Notes: generated from the letters alone by a model not told the origin. DNA of 64,000 nt from Rhodospirillaceae bacterium UBA6219 (GCA_002435715.1 DISD01000096.1:65032-129031); one strand, 5' to 3'; shown: positions 37,652 to 47,345, counted from the stretch's first letter. A program made the numbers and translations.

Positions 37652-38593
37652 ATGACCCGCGCTTTCGTCTTCCCCGGCCAGGGCTCGCAGGCCGTCGGCA
37701 TGGGCCGCGAACTGGCCGATTCCTTCGCCGAGGCCCGTCACGTCTTCCAGGAAGTGGACGAGGCGCTGTCGCAGAACCTTTCGAAGCTGATGTTCGAAGG
37801 CCCCGAGGACACCTTGACCCTGACCGAAAACGCCCAGCCGGCGTTGATGGCCATGTCGGTGGCGGTGGTCCGCGTGCTGGAAGGTCAGGGGCAGCTGGAC
37901 TTGGCCAAGACCGCGTCCTTCGTCGCCGGCCATTCCCTGGGCGAATATTCCGCCCTGGCCGCTGCCGGCACCTTTTCCCTGGCCGACACCGCGCGTCTGT
38001 TGAAGCTGCGCGGCCAAAGCATGCAAAAGGCGGTGCCGGTGGGTGTCGGCGCCATGGCCGCCCTGCTGGGCAGCGAATATGAGCAGGCCAAGGAAATCGC
38101 CGCCGAAGCCGCCGGCGATCAGGTCTGCGAAGCCGCCAACGACAACGGCGCCGGCCAGGTGGTGGTGTCAGGTCATAAGGAAGCGGTGGAACGCGCCATG
38201 AAGCTGGCCGCCGACAGGGGGATCAAGCGCGCCGTGCTGCTGCCGGTGTCCGCGCCTTTCCATTGCGCCCTGATGCAGCCCGCCGCCGACGCCATGGCCG
38301 AAGCCTTGGCCGGCGTCACCATGAACGCGCCCAAGGTGCCGCTGGTGGCCAATGTGGTGGCCAGCGCGGTGACCGACCCGGAAGTCATCCGCGATCTGCT
38401 GGTCAAGCAGGTGACCGGCACCGTGCGCTGGCGCGAAGGCGTCCTTTATATGAAGGTGCAGGGCGTCACTCAATTGGTCGAGCTGGGCGCCGGCAAGGTG
38501 CTGTCGGGTCTGGCCAAGCGTATCGACAAGGAATTGTCGGGGGTCGCCGTCGGCACCCCGGCCGACATCGAAGCCTTCCTGGCTTCCCTGTAA
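37652..38593 (+). CDS. fabD: Malonyl-CoA-acyl carrier protein transacylase
   Basis: This 313-residue protein starts MTRAFVFPGQGSQAVGMG, with the active-site Ser in VAGHSLGEYSAL and His in VSAPFHCALM, both FabD marks. It moves malonyl groups onto ACP for fatty acid synthesis. The ATG at 37652 follows GGAGGGACC. It heads the rightward fab group fabD-fabG-acpP-fabF. Confidence 0.98.
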   Translation: MTRAFVFPGQGSQAVGMGRELADSFAEARHVFQEVDEALSQNLSKLMFEGPEDTLTLTENAQPALMAMSVAVVRVLEGQGQLDLAKTASFVAGHSLGEYSALAAAGTFSLADTARLLKLRGQSMQKAVPVGVGAMAALLGSEYEQAKEIAAEAAGDQVCEAANDNGAGQVVVSGHKEAVERAMKLAADRGIKRAVLLPVSAPFHCALMQPAADAMAEALAGVTMNAPKVPLVANVVASAVTDPEVIRDLLVKQVTGTVRWREGVLYMKVQGVTQLVELGAGKVLSGLAKRIDKELSGVAVGTPADIEAFLASL

Positions 38594-38609
38594 CCACGGA
38601 TGGGCGTCA

Positions 38610-38673
38610 TGCCCGGGCTTGACCCGGGCATCCTTGCCGCCGCTAACATGGATCGCCGGGTCAAGCCCGGCGA
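38610..38673. repeat. Paired GC-rich palindromes between fabD and fabG
   Basis: Two related palindromes occur: TGCCCGGGCTTGACCCGGGCA at its core (38610-38630) and one built on CGCCGGGTCAAGCCCGGCG (38653-38673). They share the CGGGTCAAGCCCGG theme in opposite orientations. Such elements are common dispersed intergenic repeats in GC-rich alphaproteobacteria. They may also reduce read-through from fabD. Confidence 0.6.
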
Positions 38674-38718
38674 AGACGATGCGGTGGGGCGCAACTTTGA
38701 CTTAAAAGGGGAAACACC

Positions 38719-39459
38719 ATGTTCGATTTGACCGGCAAGACCGCGCTGGTGACCGGCGCTTCGGGCGGCATCGGCGGCGCCATCGCCAAGGCTTTGCATG
38801 ACGCGGGCGCCACCGTCGCCATCCACGGCACCCGTCGTGAAGCCCTGGACGCTCTGGCCGCCGAACTGAAGGATCGGGTGCACGTCTTGCCCGCCAATCT
38901 GTCCAAGGCGGAAGAGGTCGAGCAACTGGCCAAGGACGCCGAGGCCGCTTTGGGCGGTTCCTTGGATATCTTGGTCAACAATGCCGGCATCACCAAGGAC
39001 GGCTTGGTCATGCGCATGAAGGACGAAGACTGGGACGCGGTGATCAACGTCAACCTGACCGCCGCCTTCCGTCTGTGCCGCGCCGCCATCAAGGGTATGA
39101 TGAAGCGCCGTTCCGGCCGCATCATCAACATCACCTCCATCGTCGGCGTCACCGGCAATCCCGGCCAGGTCAATTACTGCGCGTCCAAGGCCGGCATGAT
39201 CGGCATGACCAAGTCGTTGGCCCAGGAAGTGGCCAGCCGCAACGTCACCGTCAACGCCGTGGCGCCGGGTTTCATCGCCACCGCCATGACCGACGAACTG
39301 AACGACGAGCAAAAGGCCCGCATCAACAGCCAGATCCCCGCCGGCCGCATGGGCTCGGCCGAGGAAATCGCCGCCGCCGTGCTGTATCTGGCCTCAAGCG
39401 AGGCGGCCTATGTCACCGGTCAAACCCTGCACGTCAACGGCGGCATGGCGATGATCTAG
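38719..39459 (+). CDS. fabG: 3-oxoacyl-[acyl-carrier-protein] reductase
   Basis: This 246-residue SDR has TGASGGIGG near residue 12, NNAG near 88, and the catalytic Ser, Tyr and Lys in NITSIVG and YCASK. The ending GQTLHVNGGMAMI is typical of FabG. It reduces 3-oxoacyl-ACP with NADPH. A GGGGAAA ribosome site precedes it. It follows fabD and precedes acpP as in the standard fatty acid cluster. Confidence 0.97.
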   Translation: MFDLTGKTALVTGASGGIGGAIAKALHDAGATVAIHGTRREALDALAAELKDRVHVLPANLSKAEEVEQLAKDAEAALGGSLDILVNNAGITKDGLVMRMKDEDWDAVINVNLTAAFRLCRAAIKGMMKRRSGRIINITSIVGVTGNPGQVNYCASKAGMIGMTKSLAQEVASRNVTVNAVAPGFIATAMTDELNDEQKARINSQIPAGRMGSAEEIAAAVLYLASSEAAYVTGQTLHVNGGMAMI

Positions 39460-39616
39460 GGCTTTTCGCCCAACAAGTTTCAACAGCTTGTGTTCCAGTG
39501 CTGGTCAAGCTTGGAAAAGTGTGCTAGGTACGGGCCACTTTCCGCCATGAGGGGGCTTCGGCGCCCGAGTAGCGGACGCAAGTTTCATCCACATGGCATA
39601 CCTTGAGGGAATTCAA

Positions 39617-39850
39617 ATGAGCGACGTCGCCGAGCGGGTTAAGAAGATTGTCGTCGAGCATCTGGGCGTGGAAGAGGCCAAGGTGACCGAAAACGCCAGC
39701 TTCATCGACGACCTGGGCGCCGACAGCCTCGACACCGTCGAGCTGGTCATGGCTTTTGAGGAAGAATTTGGCTGCGAAATCCCCGATGACGCCGCTGAAA
39801 AGATCCTGACCGTCAAGGACGCGATCGACTTCATTTCGAAGGCCGCGTAA
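39617..39850 (+). CDS. acpP: Acyl carrier protein
   Basis: This 77-residue acidic protein carries the phosphopantetheine attachment site DSLD (Ser37 in [12 protein letters not shown]) and the usual [18 protein letters not shown] start. It holds growing acyl chains. It has a GAGGGAA ribosome site and a separate upstream gap of 157 bases, so it may also have its own promoter. Confidence 0.98.
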   Translation: MSDVAERVKKIVVEHLGVEEAKVTENASFIDDLGADSLDTVELVMAFEEEFGCEIPDDAAEKILTVKDAIDFISKAA

Positions 39851-39859
39851 CAACAGGTC

Positions 39860-39897
39860 AAGGGGCGCCGTCACCCGCAATGGGTCCGGCGCCCTTT
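39860..39897 (+). terminator. Hairpin between acpP and fabF
   Basis: The segments GGGCGCCG (39863-39870) and CGGCGCCC (39887-39894) pair across a 16-base loop, and TTTCTCTAA follows. The hairpin could partly terminate after acpP, which would give more acpP than fabF mRNA, as is common for this pair. Confidence 0.55.
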
Positions 39898-39923
39898 CTC
39901 TAAGTAACAACAGGAAATTGCGC

Positions 39924-41180
39924 ATGAGACGAGTCGTCGTCACCGGTCTTGGCATCGTCAGCCCGCTGGGTTGTGGCGCCGAGCACGTCTGGAAGCGCCT
40001 GATCAATGCCGAATCCGGCATTCGCGCCATCGAACATTTCGAGGTCTCCGACCTGCCGGCCCGGGTTGCCGGCGTGGTGCCGCGCGGTACCGGCGAAGGT
40101 GAACTGGACCTGGATGCCGTGGCTCCGGCCAAGGAACGCCGCCGCATGGACGATTTCATCGTCTATGGTCTGGCTGCCGCTGATCAGGCAATCGCCGATT
40201 CCGGCTGGACCCCCAGCGATGACGAAAGCCTGGAACGGACCGGCGTGATGATCGGTTCCGGCATCGGCGGTCTGCCCGCCATTGCCGAAGGCGCTTTGAC
40301 CTTGAAGGAATCGGGCCCCCGCCGGGTGTCGCCGTTCTTCATTCCGTCGGCGCTGATCAATCTGGTTTCCGGCCACGTGTCCATCAAGTACGGCTTCAAG
40401 GGCCCGAACCATGCCGTGGTCACTGCCTGCGCCACCGGCGCCCACGCCATCGGCGACGCCGCCCGCCTGATCATGTTCGGCGACGCCGACGTGATGGTGG
40501 CCGGTGGCACTGAAGCCGCCGTGTCGCGTCTGGGTGTGGCCGGTTTCGCCGCCTGCAAGGCGCTTTCGACCGCCCGCAACGACGAGCCGACCAAGGCTTC
40601 GCGTCCGTGGGACAAGGACCGTGACGGCTTCGTCATGGGGGAGGGCGCTGGTGTAGTGGTTCTGGAAGAACTGGAACACGCCAAGGCCCGTGGCGCCAAG
40701 ATTTACGGCGAAGTGGTCGGTTACGGCATGTCCGGCGACGCCCACCACATCACCGCCCCGGCCGAAGACGGCAACGGTGCTTTCCGCGCCATGAAGGCCG
40801 CCTTGGCCCGTGCCGAAATCAGCCCCGGTGAAGTGGATTACATCAACGCGCATGGCACCGCCACCATGGGTGACGTCATCGAACTGGGCGCGGTCAAGCG
40901 TCTGTTCGGCAACGCCGTGGAAACCGTGTCCATGAGCTCGACCAAGTCGGCCATCGGTCACCTGTTGGGTGCCGCCGGCGCGGTGGAAGCCATCTTCTGT
41001 CTGCTGGCCATTCGCGACCAGATCGTGCCGCCGACCCTGAACCTGGATAATCCGGACGAAGGCTGCGACATGGATCTGGTGGCCCATCAGGCCAAGAAGC
41101 GTCCGGTCAAGATCGCCATGTCGAATTCCTTCGGCTTTGGCGGCACCAACGCTTCGGTGATCTTCAAGGCCGTCGAGTAA
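39924..41180 (+). CDS. fabF: Beta-ketoacyl-ACP synthase II
   Basis: This 418-residue condensing enzyme starts MRRVVVTGLGIVSPLG. The catalytic Cys is in VTACATGAHAIG near residue 168, and the two His are in INAHGTAT and SAIGHLLGAAGAVE. It extends acyl chains in type II fatty acid synthesis. The ATG at 39924 is used rather than a TTG two codons earlier. A strong terminator follows at 41205. Confidence 0.98.
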   Translation: MRRVVVTGLGIVSPLGCGAEHVWKRLINAESGIRAIEHFEVSDLPARVAGVVPRGTGEGELDLDAVAPAKERRRMDDFIVYGLAAADQAIADSGWTPSDDESLERTGVMIGSGIGGLPAIAEGALTLKESGPRRVSPFFIPSALINLVSGHVSIKYGFKGPNHAVVTACATGAHAIGDAARLIMFGDADVMVAGGTEAAVSRLGVAGFAACKALSTARNDEPTKASRPWDKDRDGFVMGEGAGVVVLEELEHAKARGAKIYGEVVGYGMSGDAHHITAPAEDGNGAFRAMKAALARAEISPGEVDYINAHGTATMGDVIELGAVKRLFGNAVETVSMSSTKSAIGHLLGAAGAVEAIFCLLAIRDQIVPPTLNLDNPDEGCDMDLVAHQAKKRPVKIAMSNSFGFGGTNASVIFKAVE

Positions 41181-41204
41181 GAGGCCCGAACGATCGGTTT
41201 TGCG

Positions 41205-41239
41205 AAAGGCCCCCGTGCTGCGGCATGGGGGCCTTTTTG
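41205..41239 (+). terminator. Rho-independent terminator after fabF
   Basis: A stem of AAAGGCCCCCGTGC with GCATGGGGGCCTTT (one G-T pair) and a short loop is followed by TTTTTGC. It lies 24 bases past the fabF stop and just before mltG, so mltG probably has its own promoter or relies on read-through. Confidence 0.85.
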
Positions 41240-41255
41240 CTTCAGGGGACGACAC

Positions 41256-42236
41256 ATGCGTTTTCTTCTTCGGCTGTTCCTGGTTCTGTGCGTCTTGGCC
41301 ATTGCTGGCGGCACCTTCCTGGCGCTGGACGGTCATCGCCGTTTCACCGGCCCGGGGCCGCTTGCCGATAAACTGGTGCTGGTGGTGCCCAAGGGGGCGG
41401 GGCTGGACGCCATCGCCCGCAAGCTGGAAGCCGCTGGCGTGGTCCACGACCGCTATTCCTTCATGATCGGCACCAAGCTGCGCAAGGTGGTGCTGAAGGC
41501 CGGCGAATACGAGTTCCCGCCCGCCATCAGCGGCGAAGAGGTGATGACCATGATCGGCGAGGGGCGCACGTTGAAGCATCGCCTGACCATCGCCGAGGGC
41601 CTGACGGTCAAGCAGATCATCGTCGAGGTGGAACAGGCCGATTTCCTGTCGGGCCGGGTGACCAAGCTGCCGCCGGAAGGCTGGCTGCTGCCGGAAACCT
41701 GGGTGCTGTCCCGCGACGACGATCGGGGCGAGCTGGTGGCGCGGATGGAAAAATCCATGCGTCAGACCTTGGATGAATTGTGGGCCAAGCGCGCCGCCGA
41801 TCTGCCGCTGAAAAGTCCCGAGGAAGCTTTGATCCTGGCCTCGGTGGTGGAACGTGAAACCGGCATTGCCGCCGAACGGCCCATGGTGGCCGGGGTCTTC
41901 GTCAACCGATTGCGGTTGGGCATGCGCCTGCAATCGGACCCGACGGTGATCTATGGCCTGTCCGAGGGCTTGGGGGTGATGGACCGGCCGTTGACCCGCG
42001 CCGATCTGGAAAGGCCCCATGCCTGGAACACTTATGTCATCGACCGCCTGCCCAAAACCCCCATCGCCAATCCCGGCCGTGCCAGCCTGGAAGCCGTGTT
42101 GAACCCGGCCAAGACCGACGCGCTGTATTTCGTTGCCGACGGATCGGGCGGGCATCGCTTCGCCAAGTCGTTGGACGAACACAATGCCAATGTCAGCAAT
42201 TGGCGACGGGTGGAAAAGGACCGCAAGGGCAAGTAA
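41256..42236 (+). CDS. mltG: Endolytic murein transglycosylase MltG
   Basis: This 326-residue protein has an N-terminal membrane helix (LLRLFLVLCVLAIAGG), a LysM-like region and the YceG/MltG domain with catalytic Glu in LASVVERETG and QSDPTVIYGL. It cuts nascent peptidoglycan strands in the periplasm and sets glycan length. The position after the fab genes is the classic alphaproteobacterial and gammaproteobacterial context. Confidence 0.96.
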   Translation: MRFLLRLFLVLCVLAIAGGTFLALDGHRRFTGPGPLADKLVLVVPKGAGLDAIARKLEAAGVVHDRYSFMIGTKLRKVVLKAGEYEFPPAISGEEVMTMIGEGRTLKHRLTIAEGLTVKQIIVEVEQADFLSGRVTKLPPEGWLLPETWVLSRDDDRGELVARMEKSMRQTLDELWAKRAADLPLKSPEEALILASVVERETGIAAERPMVAGVFVNRLRLGMRLQSDPTVIYGLSEGLGVMDRPLTRADLERPHAWNTYVIDRLPKTPIANPGRASLEAVLNPAKTDALYFVADGSGGHRFAKSLDEHNANVSNWRRVEKDRKGK

Positions 42237-42323
42237 CCGGCCATGCTGTTTGCTCATGGGGCCATGCGTTCATGGGCCCATGCGTTTTGTCCATTGCTGA
42301 TCCCGGGGCACGCGGGTCTAGGC

Positions 42324-42358
42324 TGGACGTGATCTTAATCTTCTCAGGATCACGTCCA
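42324..42358. promoter_or_regulatory. Perfect 11-base inverted repeat abutting a start codon
   Basis: TGGACGTGATC (42324-42334) and GATCACGTCCA (42348-42358) are exact reverse complements across a 13-base loop, and the last base of the right arm is the A of the ATG of the gene at 42358. The possible ribosome site (CAGGA) falls in the loop and right arm. In RNA the hairpin would hold the start region; in DNA it could be an operator. The repeat is certain and its role is inference. Confidence 0.6.
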
Positions 42359-42609
42359 TGCCCGACAAAGCCATGTTCCGCCGCCTGATGGCGGCGCTGC
42401 CCCATGAAGGGGAAAAGCGCTATCACGTCGACGAGATGTCCATGCTGGTCACCCGCCACGACCAGCCCTATACCCTGATTTCAGTGATGGTGAAGACCCC
42501 CGGCCATTCCGGCTGGGTGACCGCCGAGCTGGATGCCGGCGAGGTGACGCTGCACCATCCGCGCAATCTGGAACTGGTGGACAAAGCTCTGGACGTGTTC
42601 CTGGCCTGA
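42358..42609 (+). CDS. Hypothetical small protein, 83 residues
   Basis: This soluble protein starts MPDKAMFRRLMAALPHEGEK and has mixed charge with a likely alpha/beta fold (RHDQPYTLISVMVKTPGHSG, then VTAELDAGEVTLHHP). No family is recognised. Its start codon touches a perfect inverted repeat at 42324-42358. It follows mltG by 121 bases and its stop abuts that of the TauE/SafE gene on the other strand. Confidence 0.65.
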   Translation: MPDKAMFRRLMAALPHEGEKRYHVDEMSMLVTRHDQPYTLISVMVKTPGHSGWVTAELDAGEVTLHHPRNLELVDKALDVFLA

Positions 42610-43407
42610 TCAGGCGTGCCGCCACACTTTCACGGCCGAGATCACCAAGATGGTCGCTAGGGCTGGCAACAACACGGCATTGGGCACCAGACCCAGGGCT
42701 TGGGCACCGGCATAGGCGCCGACCAGCGACCCCGCCGCCATCACCATGACGAAGCGTTTGTTGGCTTTCAGCACGGCAAAGCTTTGATCGCGGCTGTAGC
42801 GTGCGAAGCCGACGATCATGGTGGGCAGGCTGACGGCCAAGGACAGGCTACCGGCCAATTTGATGTCGACGCCGAACAGCAGCACCAAAGTGGGGATCAG
42901 CATTTCACCGCCCGCCACCCCTAGAAGTGAGGCGAAGATGCCGATGACCAGACCGGCGCCGATGCCTGCGAGGTAAAGGGCGACGCCTTGGAAGGGCGGG
43001 GAGGCGGTGGCGCTGTCATGGCCCAGCCACAGCACCGCCGCGATGACCAGCAGCATGACGGCGATGATCTTGTAAAGCAGGTCCGAGCGCAGGCGGATGG
43101 CCCAGCCGGCGCCCAGCCACGCCCCCAACATGGATCCGGCCAGCAAGTTGACGATGACCGGCCAATGGCCCGTGACTTGCTGCCAGGGTACGGCGCTTGC
43201 GCGGAAGGGCAGGGCCGAGGCGACGACGATCAGGCTCATGGCCTTGTTCAGGATCACCGCTTCCAGCGCAGCGAAGCGGAACAGCCCAATCAGCAGCGGC
43301 AGGCGGAATTCAGCGCCGCCCAAGCCGATCAAACCACCCAGGGCGCCGATGATGGCACCGCCGCTGAAGGCGGCGGTGCTGCTTTGGGATTTGGCGATCG
43401 TTGTCAT
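42610..43407 (-). CDS. TSUP family (TauE/SafE) membrane permease
   Basis: This 265-residue protein has about eight membrane helices and the family motifs GALGGLIGLGGAEFRLPLL near the start and FASLLGVAGGEMLIP in the second half. The family moves sulfite, sulfonates or related organic anions. The ATG at 43407 with GGAG upstream is chosen over a longer frame. It stands next to glgC with 51 bases between and may be a separate unit. The substrate is unknown. Confidence 0.88.
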   Translation of the reverse strand: MTTIAKSQSSTAAFSGGAIIGALGGLIGLGGAEFRLPLLIGLFRFAALEAVILNKAMSLIVVASALPFRASAVPWQQVTGHWPVIVNLLAGSMLGAWLGAGWAIRLRSDLLYKIIAVMLLVIAAVLWLGHDSATASPPFQGVALYLAGIGAGLVIGIFASLLGVAGGEMLIPTLVLLFGVDIKLAGSLSLAVSLPTMIVGFARYSRDQSFAVLKANKRFVMVMAAGSLVGAYAGAQALGLVPNAVLLPALATILVISAVKVWRHA

Positions 43408-43458
43408 GTTTGCTCCACTCAAGGAAGATGGTCCTTGAATAAGCAATAATTGGGCCGC

Positions 43459-44745
43459 TTACGCTTCCAGCTTCTTCAGCATGTCGGCGGTGATCAAGGT
43501 GATGCCCTTTTCCGAACGATAGAAGCGCTTGGCATCCAATGCCGCATCGTCGCCCACCACCAGACCGGGGGGGATGACGCAACCCTGGTCGACGATGCAC
43601 TTCTTCAGTTTGGCGTGGCGGCCGATGTCGCAATCGGGCAGCACCACCGAATCTTCCACCAGACAATAGGAATTGACCCGGACGTTGGAATAAAGCAGCG
43701 AGCGGCGGACCACCGCGCCCGAGATGATGCAGCCGCCCGACACCATGGAATCGACGGCCATGCCGCGCCTTGTGTCGGAATCGAAGACGAACTTGGCCGG
43801 CGGCAACTGGGCCTGATAAGTCCAGATGGGCCAGGTGTCGTCATAGATGTTCAAGGACGGCGTCACCGTGGTCAGGTCGATATTGGCTTCCCAATAGGCG
43901 TCCACGGTGCCCACATCGCGCCAGTAATGTTCACGCGCCCCGTCATGCATGACGCAGGAATGGCCGAAGCGGTGGGCCAGCACCTTGGCCTTGCCGATCA
44001 GGGACGGGATGATGTTCTTGCCGAAATCGTTCTCGCTGCCCACCTGTTCGGCATCGATCTTCAACTGGTCGTACAGGAACTGGGCGCTGAACATATAGAT
44101 GCCCATGCTGGCCAGGGCGACGTCGTCGCGGCCGGGAACCGGCTGGGGATTTTCGGGCTTCTCGTCAAAGCGGATGACGTTTTCGGCATTGTCCACCGCC
44201 ATGACGCCAAAGCCCTTGGCGTCTTCCAGCGGCACTTCCAGACAGGCGACGGTGACGTCGGCGCCTTCCGCCAGATGGTGGGCCAGCATTTTGCCGTAAT
44301 CCATCTTGTAGACGTGGTCGCCGGCCAGGATCAGCACGAATTCCGGTCCGTGGGCGCGAATGATGTCCAGGTTCTGATAGACCGCGTCGGCGGTGCCCTT
44401 GTACCAGGCCTCGCCATCGGTGCGCTGCTGGGCGGGCAGCAATTCGATGAATTCGTTGAACTCGCCGCGCAGGAAGCCCCAGCCGCGCTGGATGTGCTGG
44501 ATCAGGCTGTGGGCCTTGTACTGGGTCAGCACGCCGATGCGACGAATGCCCGAATTGATGCAGTTGGAGAGCGCGAAATCGACGATGCGGAATTTTCCGG
44601 CAAACGGGACGGCAGGCTTGGCGTGCCAATCGGTCAGCGCTTTGAGGCGCGAGCCGCGACCACCGGCCAGGACCAGCGCCAAGGTGCGGCGCAGGCGAAG
44701 GTTGACTTCCAAATCCACGGGTTGTCCATCCTGCGACACGCTCAT
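43459..44745 (-). CDS. glgC: Glucose-1-phosphate adenylyltransferase
   Basis: This 428-residue protein has the nucleotidyltransferase motif [15 protein letters not shown], the catalytic GTADAVYQN and [11 protein letters not shown] regions and a C-terminal left-handed helix domain ([12 protein letters not shown]). It makes ADP-glucose, the glycogen precursor. The ATG at 44745 follows GGGAGGAG. It is divergent from glgA, and the two share a 182-base control region. Confidence 0.97.
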   Translation of the reverse strand: MSVSQDGQPVDLEVNLRLRRTLALVLAGGRGSRLKALTDWHAKPAVPFAGKFRIVDFALSNCINSGIRRIGVLTQYKAHSLIQHIQRGWGFLRGEFNEFIELLPAQQRTDGEAWYKGTADAVYQNLDIIRAHGPEFVLILAGDHVYKMDYGKMLAHHLAEGADVTVACLEVPLEDAKGFGVMAVDNAENVIRFDEKPENPQPVPGRDDVALASMGIYMFSAQFLYDQLKIDAEQVGSENDFGKNIIPSLIGKAKVLAHRFGHSCVMHDGAREHYWRDVGTVDAYWEANIDLTTVTPSLNIYDDTWPIWTYQAQLPPAKFVFDSDTRRGMAVDSMVSGGCIISGAVVRRSLLYSNVRVNSYCLVEDSVVLPDCDIGRHAKLKKCIVDQGCVIPPGLVVGDDAALDAKRFYRSEKGITLITADMLKKLEA

Positions 44746-44927
44746 CTCCTCCCTCCCGGGTTTTTGGGTGATGCCCCCCCAAAGGCAAGACAGGCGGACC
44801 GTGCCACAGTTTCCGTCCGGCGGCAACCGCGCCTCGCTCGTGGCTGGGACGTGCCGGTTGCGGCTTTCCCGCTACGCTCGCATGGGTTAGGCTTTGATAA
44901 TCGCCGCCAGCATGCGAGGAAGGCCCC

Positions 44928-46388
44928 ATGCGTATCTTGTTCGCCGCGTCCGAAGTATACCCCTTGGTCAAGACCGGGGGGCTGGCCGACGTGGCCGGTG
45001 CGCTGCCGGCGGCCCTGATCGAAGCCGGTCACGAAGTTCGGGTGTTGTTGCCGGGCTATCCGCAAGCCCTGGCCAAGGCCGAAGGCAAACGTCAGGTGGC
45101 CAGTTTCGGCGACCCCTTGGGGGTGGGCGGTGAAGCCAAGTTGGTTTCCGCCAAGCTGCCGGGCTCGGGGGTGCCGGTGTGGCTGCTGGATTGCCCGGCC
45201 CTGTATGACCGCGCCGGCGGTCCTTATGTGGACGAAAGCGGCGTCGATTATCTGGACAACCCGCTGCGCTTTGGCCTGCTGTCCTGGGTGGCGGCCCGTC
45301 TGTGTAGCGACGATTCGCCGGTCAAGTGGCGGCCCCAGGTGCTGCATTGCCATGATTGGCAAACCGGTCTGGCCCCGGCCTATCTGAAGGCGTGGGCGGT
45401 GGAAACGCCGCCGATGACCGTGTTCACCATCCACAACATCGCCTATCAGGGCCAGTATCCCGCCGACACCCTGGAACGCCTGGGGCTGCCGTGGTCGCTG
45501 TTCACCATGGATGGGTTGGAATATTGGGGCGACATGTCGTTCCTGAAATCCGGTCTGGTCTATGCCGACAAATTGACCACCGTCAGCCCGCGTTATGCCC
45601 GCGAAATCCAGTCGCCGGCTTTCGGCTGCGGCATGGAGGGGGTGTTGTCCTGGCGTGCCGCCGATCTGGTCGGCATCCTGAACGGGGCCGATTACGGGGT
45701 GTGGAACCCGGCCACCGATTCCTTGCTGGCCAAGACCTATGGGGTCGGCGATTTCGCCGCCGGCAAGGCCGCCAACAAGGCGGCGCTGCAACAGGCGCTG
45801 GGTCTGGAAATGGATTCCCAGGCGCCGTTGATGGTGATCATCAGCCGTCTGGCCGACCAAAAGGGCATGGACATGGTGTTGTCCACCTTGCCGGCGCTGC
45901 TGCGCCAAGGGGCGCAACTGGCGGTGCTGGGGGCGGGGGACCGCGCCCTGGAACAAGGTTTCCAATCGGCGGCTTTGGGCTCGCCGCGCCGGGTCGCCGT
46001 CACCATCGGCTATTCGGAAGAACTGGCGCACCGGCTGTTGGGCGGCGGCGACATGCTGCTGATGCCGTCGCGTTTCGAACCCTGCGGCCTGACCCAGTTC
46101 TATGCCATGCATTACGGCACCGTTCCGGTGGTCCATGCCACTGGGGGCCTGGCTGACACCGTGGTGGATTGCAGCTATGACGGATTGATGAGCGGCACCG
46201 GCACCGGTTTCGTCTTCGAACACGCCAATGCCGGCGCCTTCCAATGGTGCATGGAACGGGCCATCGCCAGCTTCGCCAATACCGACCAATGGCGCCGCAT
46301 CCAGACCACCGGCATGGCGCAGAACTTCGACTGGTCGCGTTCGGCCGGACGCTATGGGCAGCTTTACGAGAGCATGGTGAATCCATGA
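44928..46388 (+). CDS. glgA: Glycogen synthase (ADP-glucose-dependent)
   Basis: This 486-residue GT5 enzyme starts MRILFAASEVYPLVKTGGLA, with the ADP-glucose-binding KTGGLADV motif, the HDWQTGLAP turn and the C-terminal PSRFEPCGLTQ. It adds glucose from ADP-glucose to glycogen. An AGGAAGG site precedes the ATG, and CTCGCATG (44877-44884) and CATGCGAG (44911-44918) form an inverted repeat just upstream. The stop overlaps glk as ATGA. Confidence 0.97.
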   Translation: MRILFAASEVYPLVKTGGLADVAGALPAALIEAGHEVRVLLPGYPQALAKAEGKRQVASFGDPLGVGGEAKLVSAKLPGSGVPVWLLDCPALYDRAGGPYVDESGVDYLDNPLRFGLLSWVAARLCSDDSPVKWRPQVLHCHDWQTGLAPAYLKAWAVETPPMTVFTIHNIAYQGQYPADTLERLGLPWSLFTMDGLEYWGDMSFLKSGLVYADKLTTVSPRYAREIQSPAFGCGMEGVLSWRAADLVGILNGADYGVWNPATDSLLAKTYGVGDFAAGKAANKAALQQALGLEMDSQAPLMVIISRLADQKGMDMVLSTLPALLRQGAQLAVLGAGDRALEQGFQSAALGSPRRVAVTIGYSEELAHRLLGGGDMLLMPSRFEPCGLTQFYAMHYGTVPVVHATGGLADTVVDCSYDGLMSGTGTGFVFEHANAGAFQWCMERAIASFANTDQWRRIQTTGMAQNFDWSRSAGRYGQLYESMVNP

Positions 46389-47344
46389 AACGGGACGGAC
46401 TTGCGCTGATCGCCGACATGGGCGGCACCAATGTGCGTTTCGCCCTGGTGGACGAAAACGGCGCCATTGGTCCCGACATGGTGCTGCAATGCGCCGATCA
46501 TACCGGCCCCGATGCCGCCGCCCAGGTATTCCTGGCGGCGCGCGGGGGTGCCAAGCCGGTGCGCGGCGCCTTCGCCGTGGCGTCGCCGGTGACCGGCGAC
46601 ATGATCGAGATGACCAATTCGTCGTGGCGGTTTTCCGTCCATCACGTCCAGCGCCAACTGGGTTTGGCCGAATTGAAGGTGGTCAACGACTTCACCGCCG
46701 CGGCGCTGTCGGTGCCGCATCTGGGAGCCAACCATCTGATGAAGCTGGGCGGCGCCGAGCCGGTGTCCGGGGCGCCCATCGCCGTGTTGGGGCCGGGGAC
46801 CGGGTTGGGGGTGTCCGGACTGGTCGCCGATTCCACCGGGCGATGGACCGCTTTGGCCACCGAGGGCGGTCACGTCACCATGGCCGCCACCGACGACACC
46901 GAGGCCCAGGTCTTGGCGCAATTGCGGCGCCGATTCGGCCATGTTTCCGCCGAACGGGTGCTGTCGGGGCCGGGGTTGCTGAATTTGTACGAAGCGGTGG
47001 CGGCGATCCAAGGCCTGCCGGCGTCCTATTCCACCGCCGAAGCGGTGTCCAGCCATGGGCTGGACGGTTCGTGTCCGATTTGTCGTCAGGCGCTGAACCT
47101 GTTCTTCGCCATGCTGGGCACGGTGGCGGGCAACCTGGCGTTGAGCTTGGGGGCGCGGGGCGGGGTCTATGTGGCCGGGGGGATCTTGCCGCGCATGGCC
47201 CAGGCGTTCTTCGCTTCGGAATTTCGCCGGCGTTTTGAAGCCAAGGGGCGGTTCGCCGGTTATCTGTCCGCCATTCCCACTTGGCTGGTCACCCATCCGG
47301 AACCGGCCTTTGCCGGTTTGGCGGCGCTGAGCGCGGAAGCTTGA
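46385..47344 (+). CDS. glk: Glucokinase
   Basis: This 319-residue protein shows the ROK-unrelated bacterial glucokinase pattern, with phosphate-binding ADMGGTNVRFAL, the sugar-site NDFTAAALSVP, GPGTGLGVSGL and the C-terminal GGVYVAGGILPRM. It makes glucose-6-phosphate. Its start overlaps glgA by ATGA, so glycogen synthesis and glucose phosphorylation are coupled here. Confidence 0.95.
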   Translation: MKRDGLALIADMGGTNVRFALVDENGAIGPDMVLQCADHTGPDAAAQVFLAARGGAKPVRGAFAVASPVTGDMIEMTNSSWRFSVHHVQRQLGLAELKVVNDFTAAALSVPHLGANHLMKLGGAEPVSGAPIAVLGPGTGLGVSGLVADSTGRWTALATEGGHVTMAATDDTEAQVLAQLRRRFGHVSAERVLSGPGLLNLYEAVAAIQGLPASYSTAEAVSSHGLDGSCPICRQALNLFFAMLGTVAGNLALSLGARGGVYVAGGILPRMAQAFFASEFRRRFEAKGRFAGYLSAIPTWLVTHPEPAFAGLAALSAEA

Positions 47345-47345
47345 T

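Noticed and set aside
39900..42257. Long minus-strand frame over fabF and mltG
   Set aside because: Antisense of two sure genes, no motif, His/Gly/Gln-rich.
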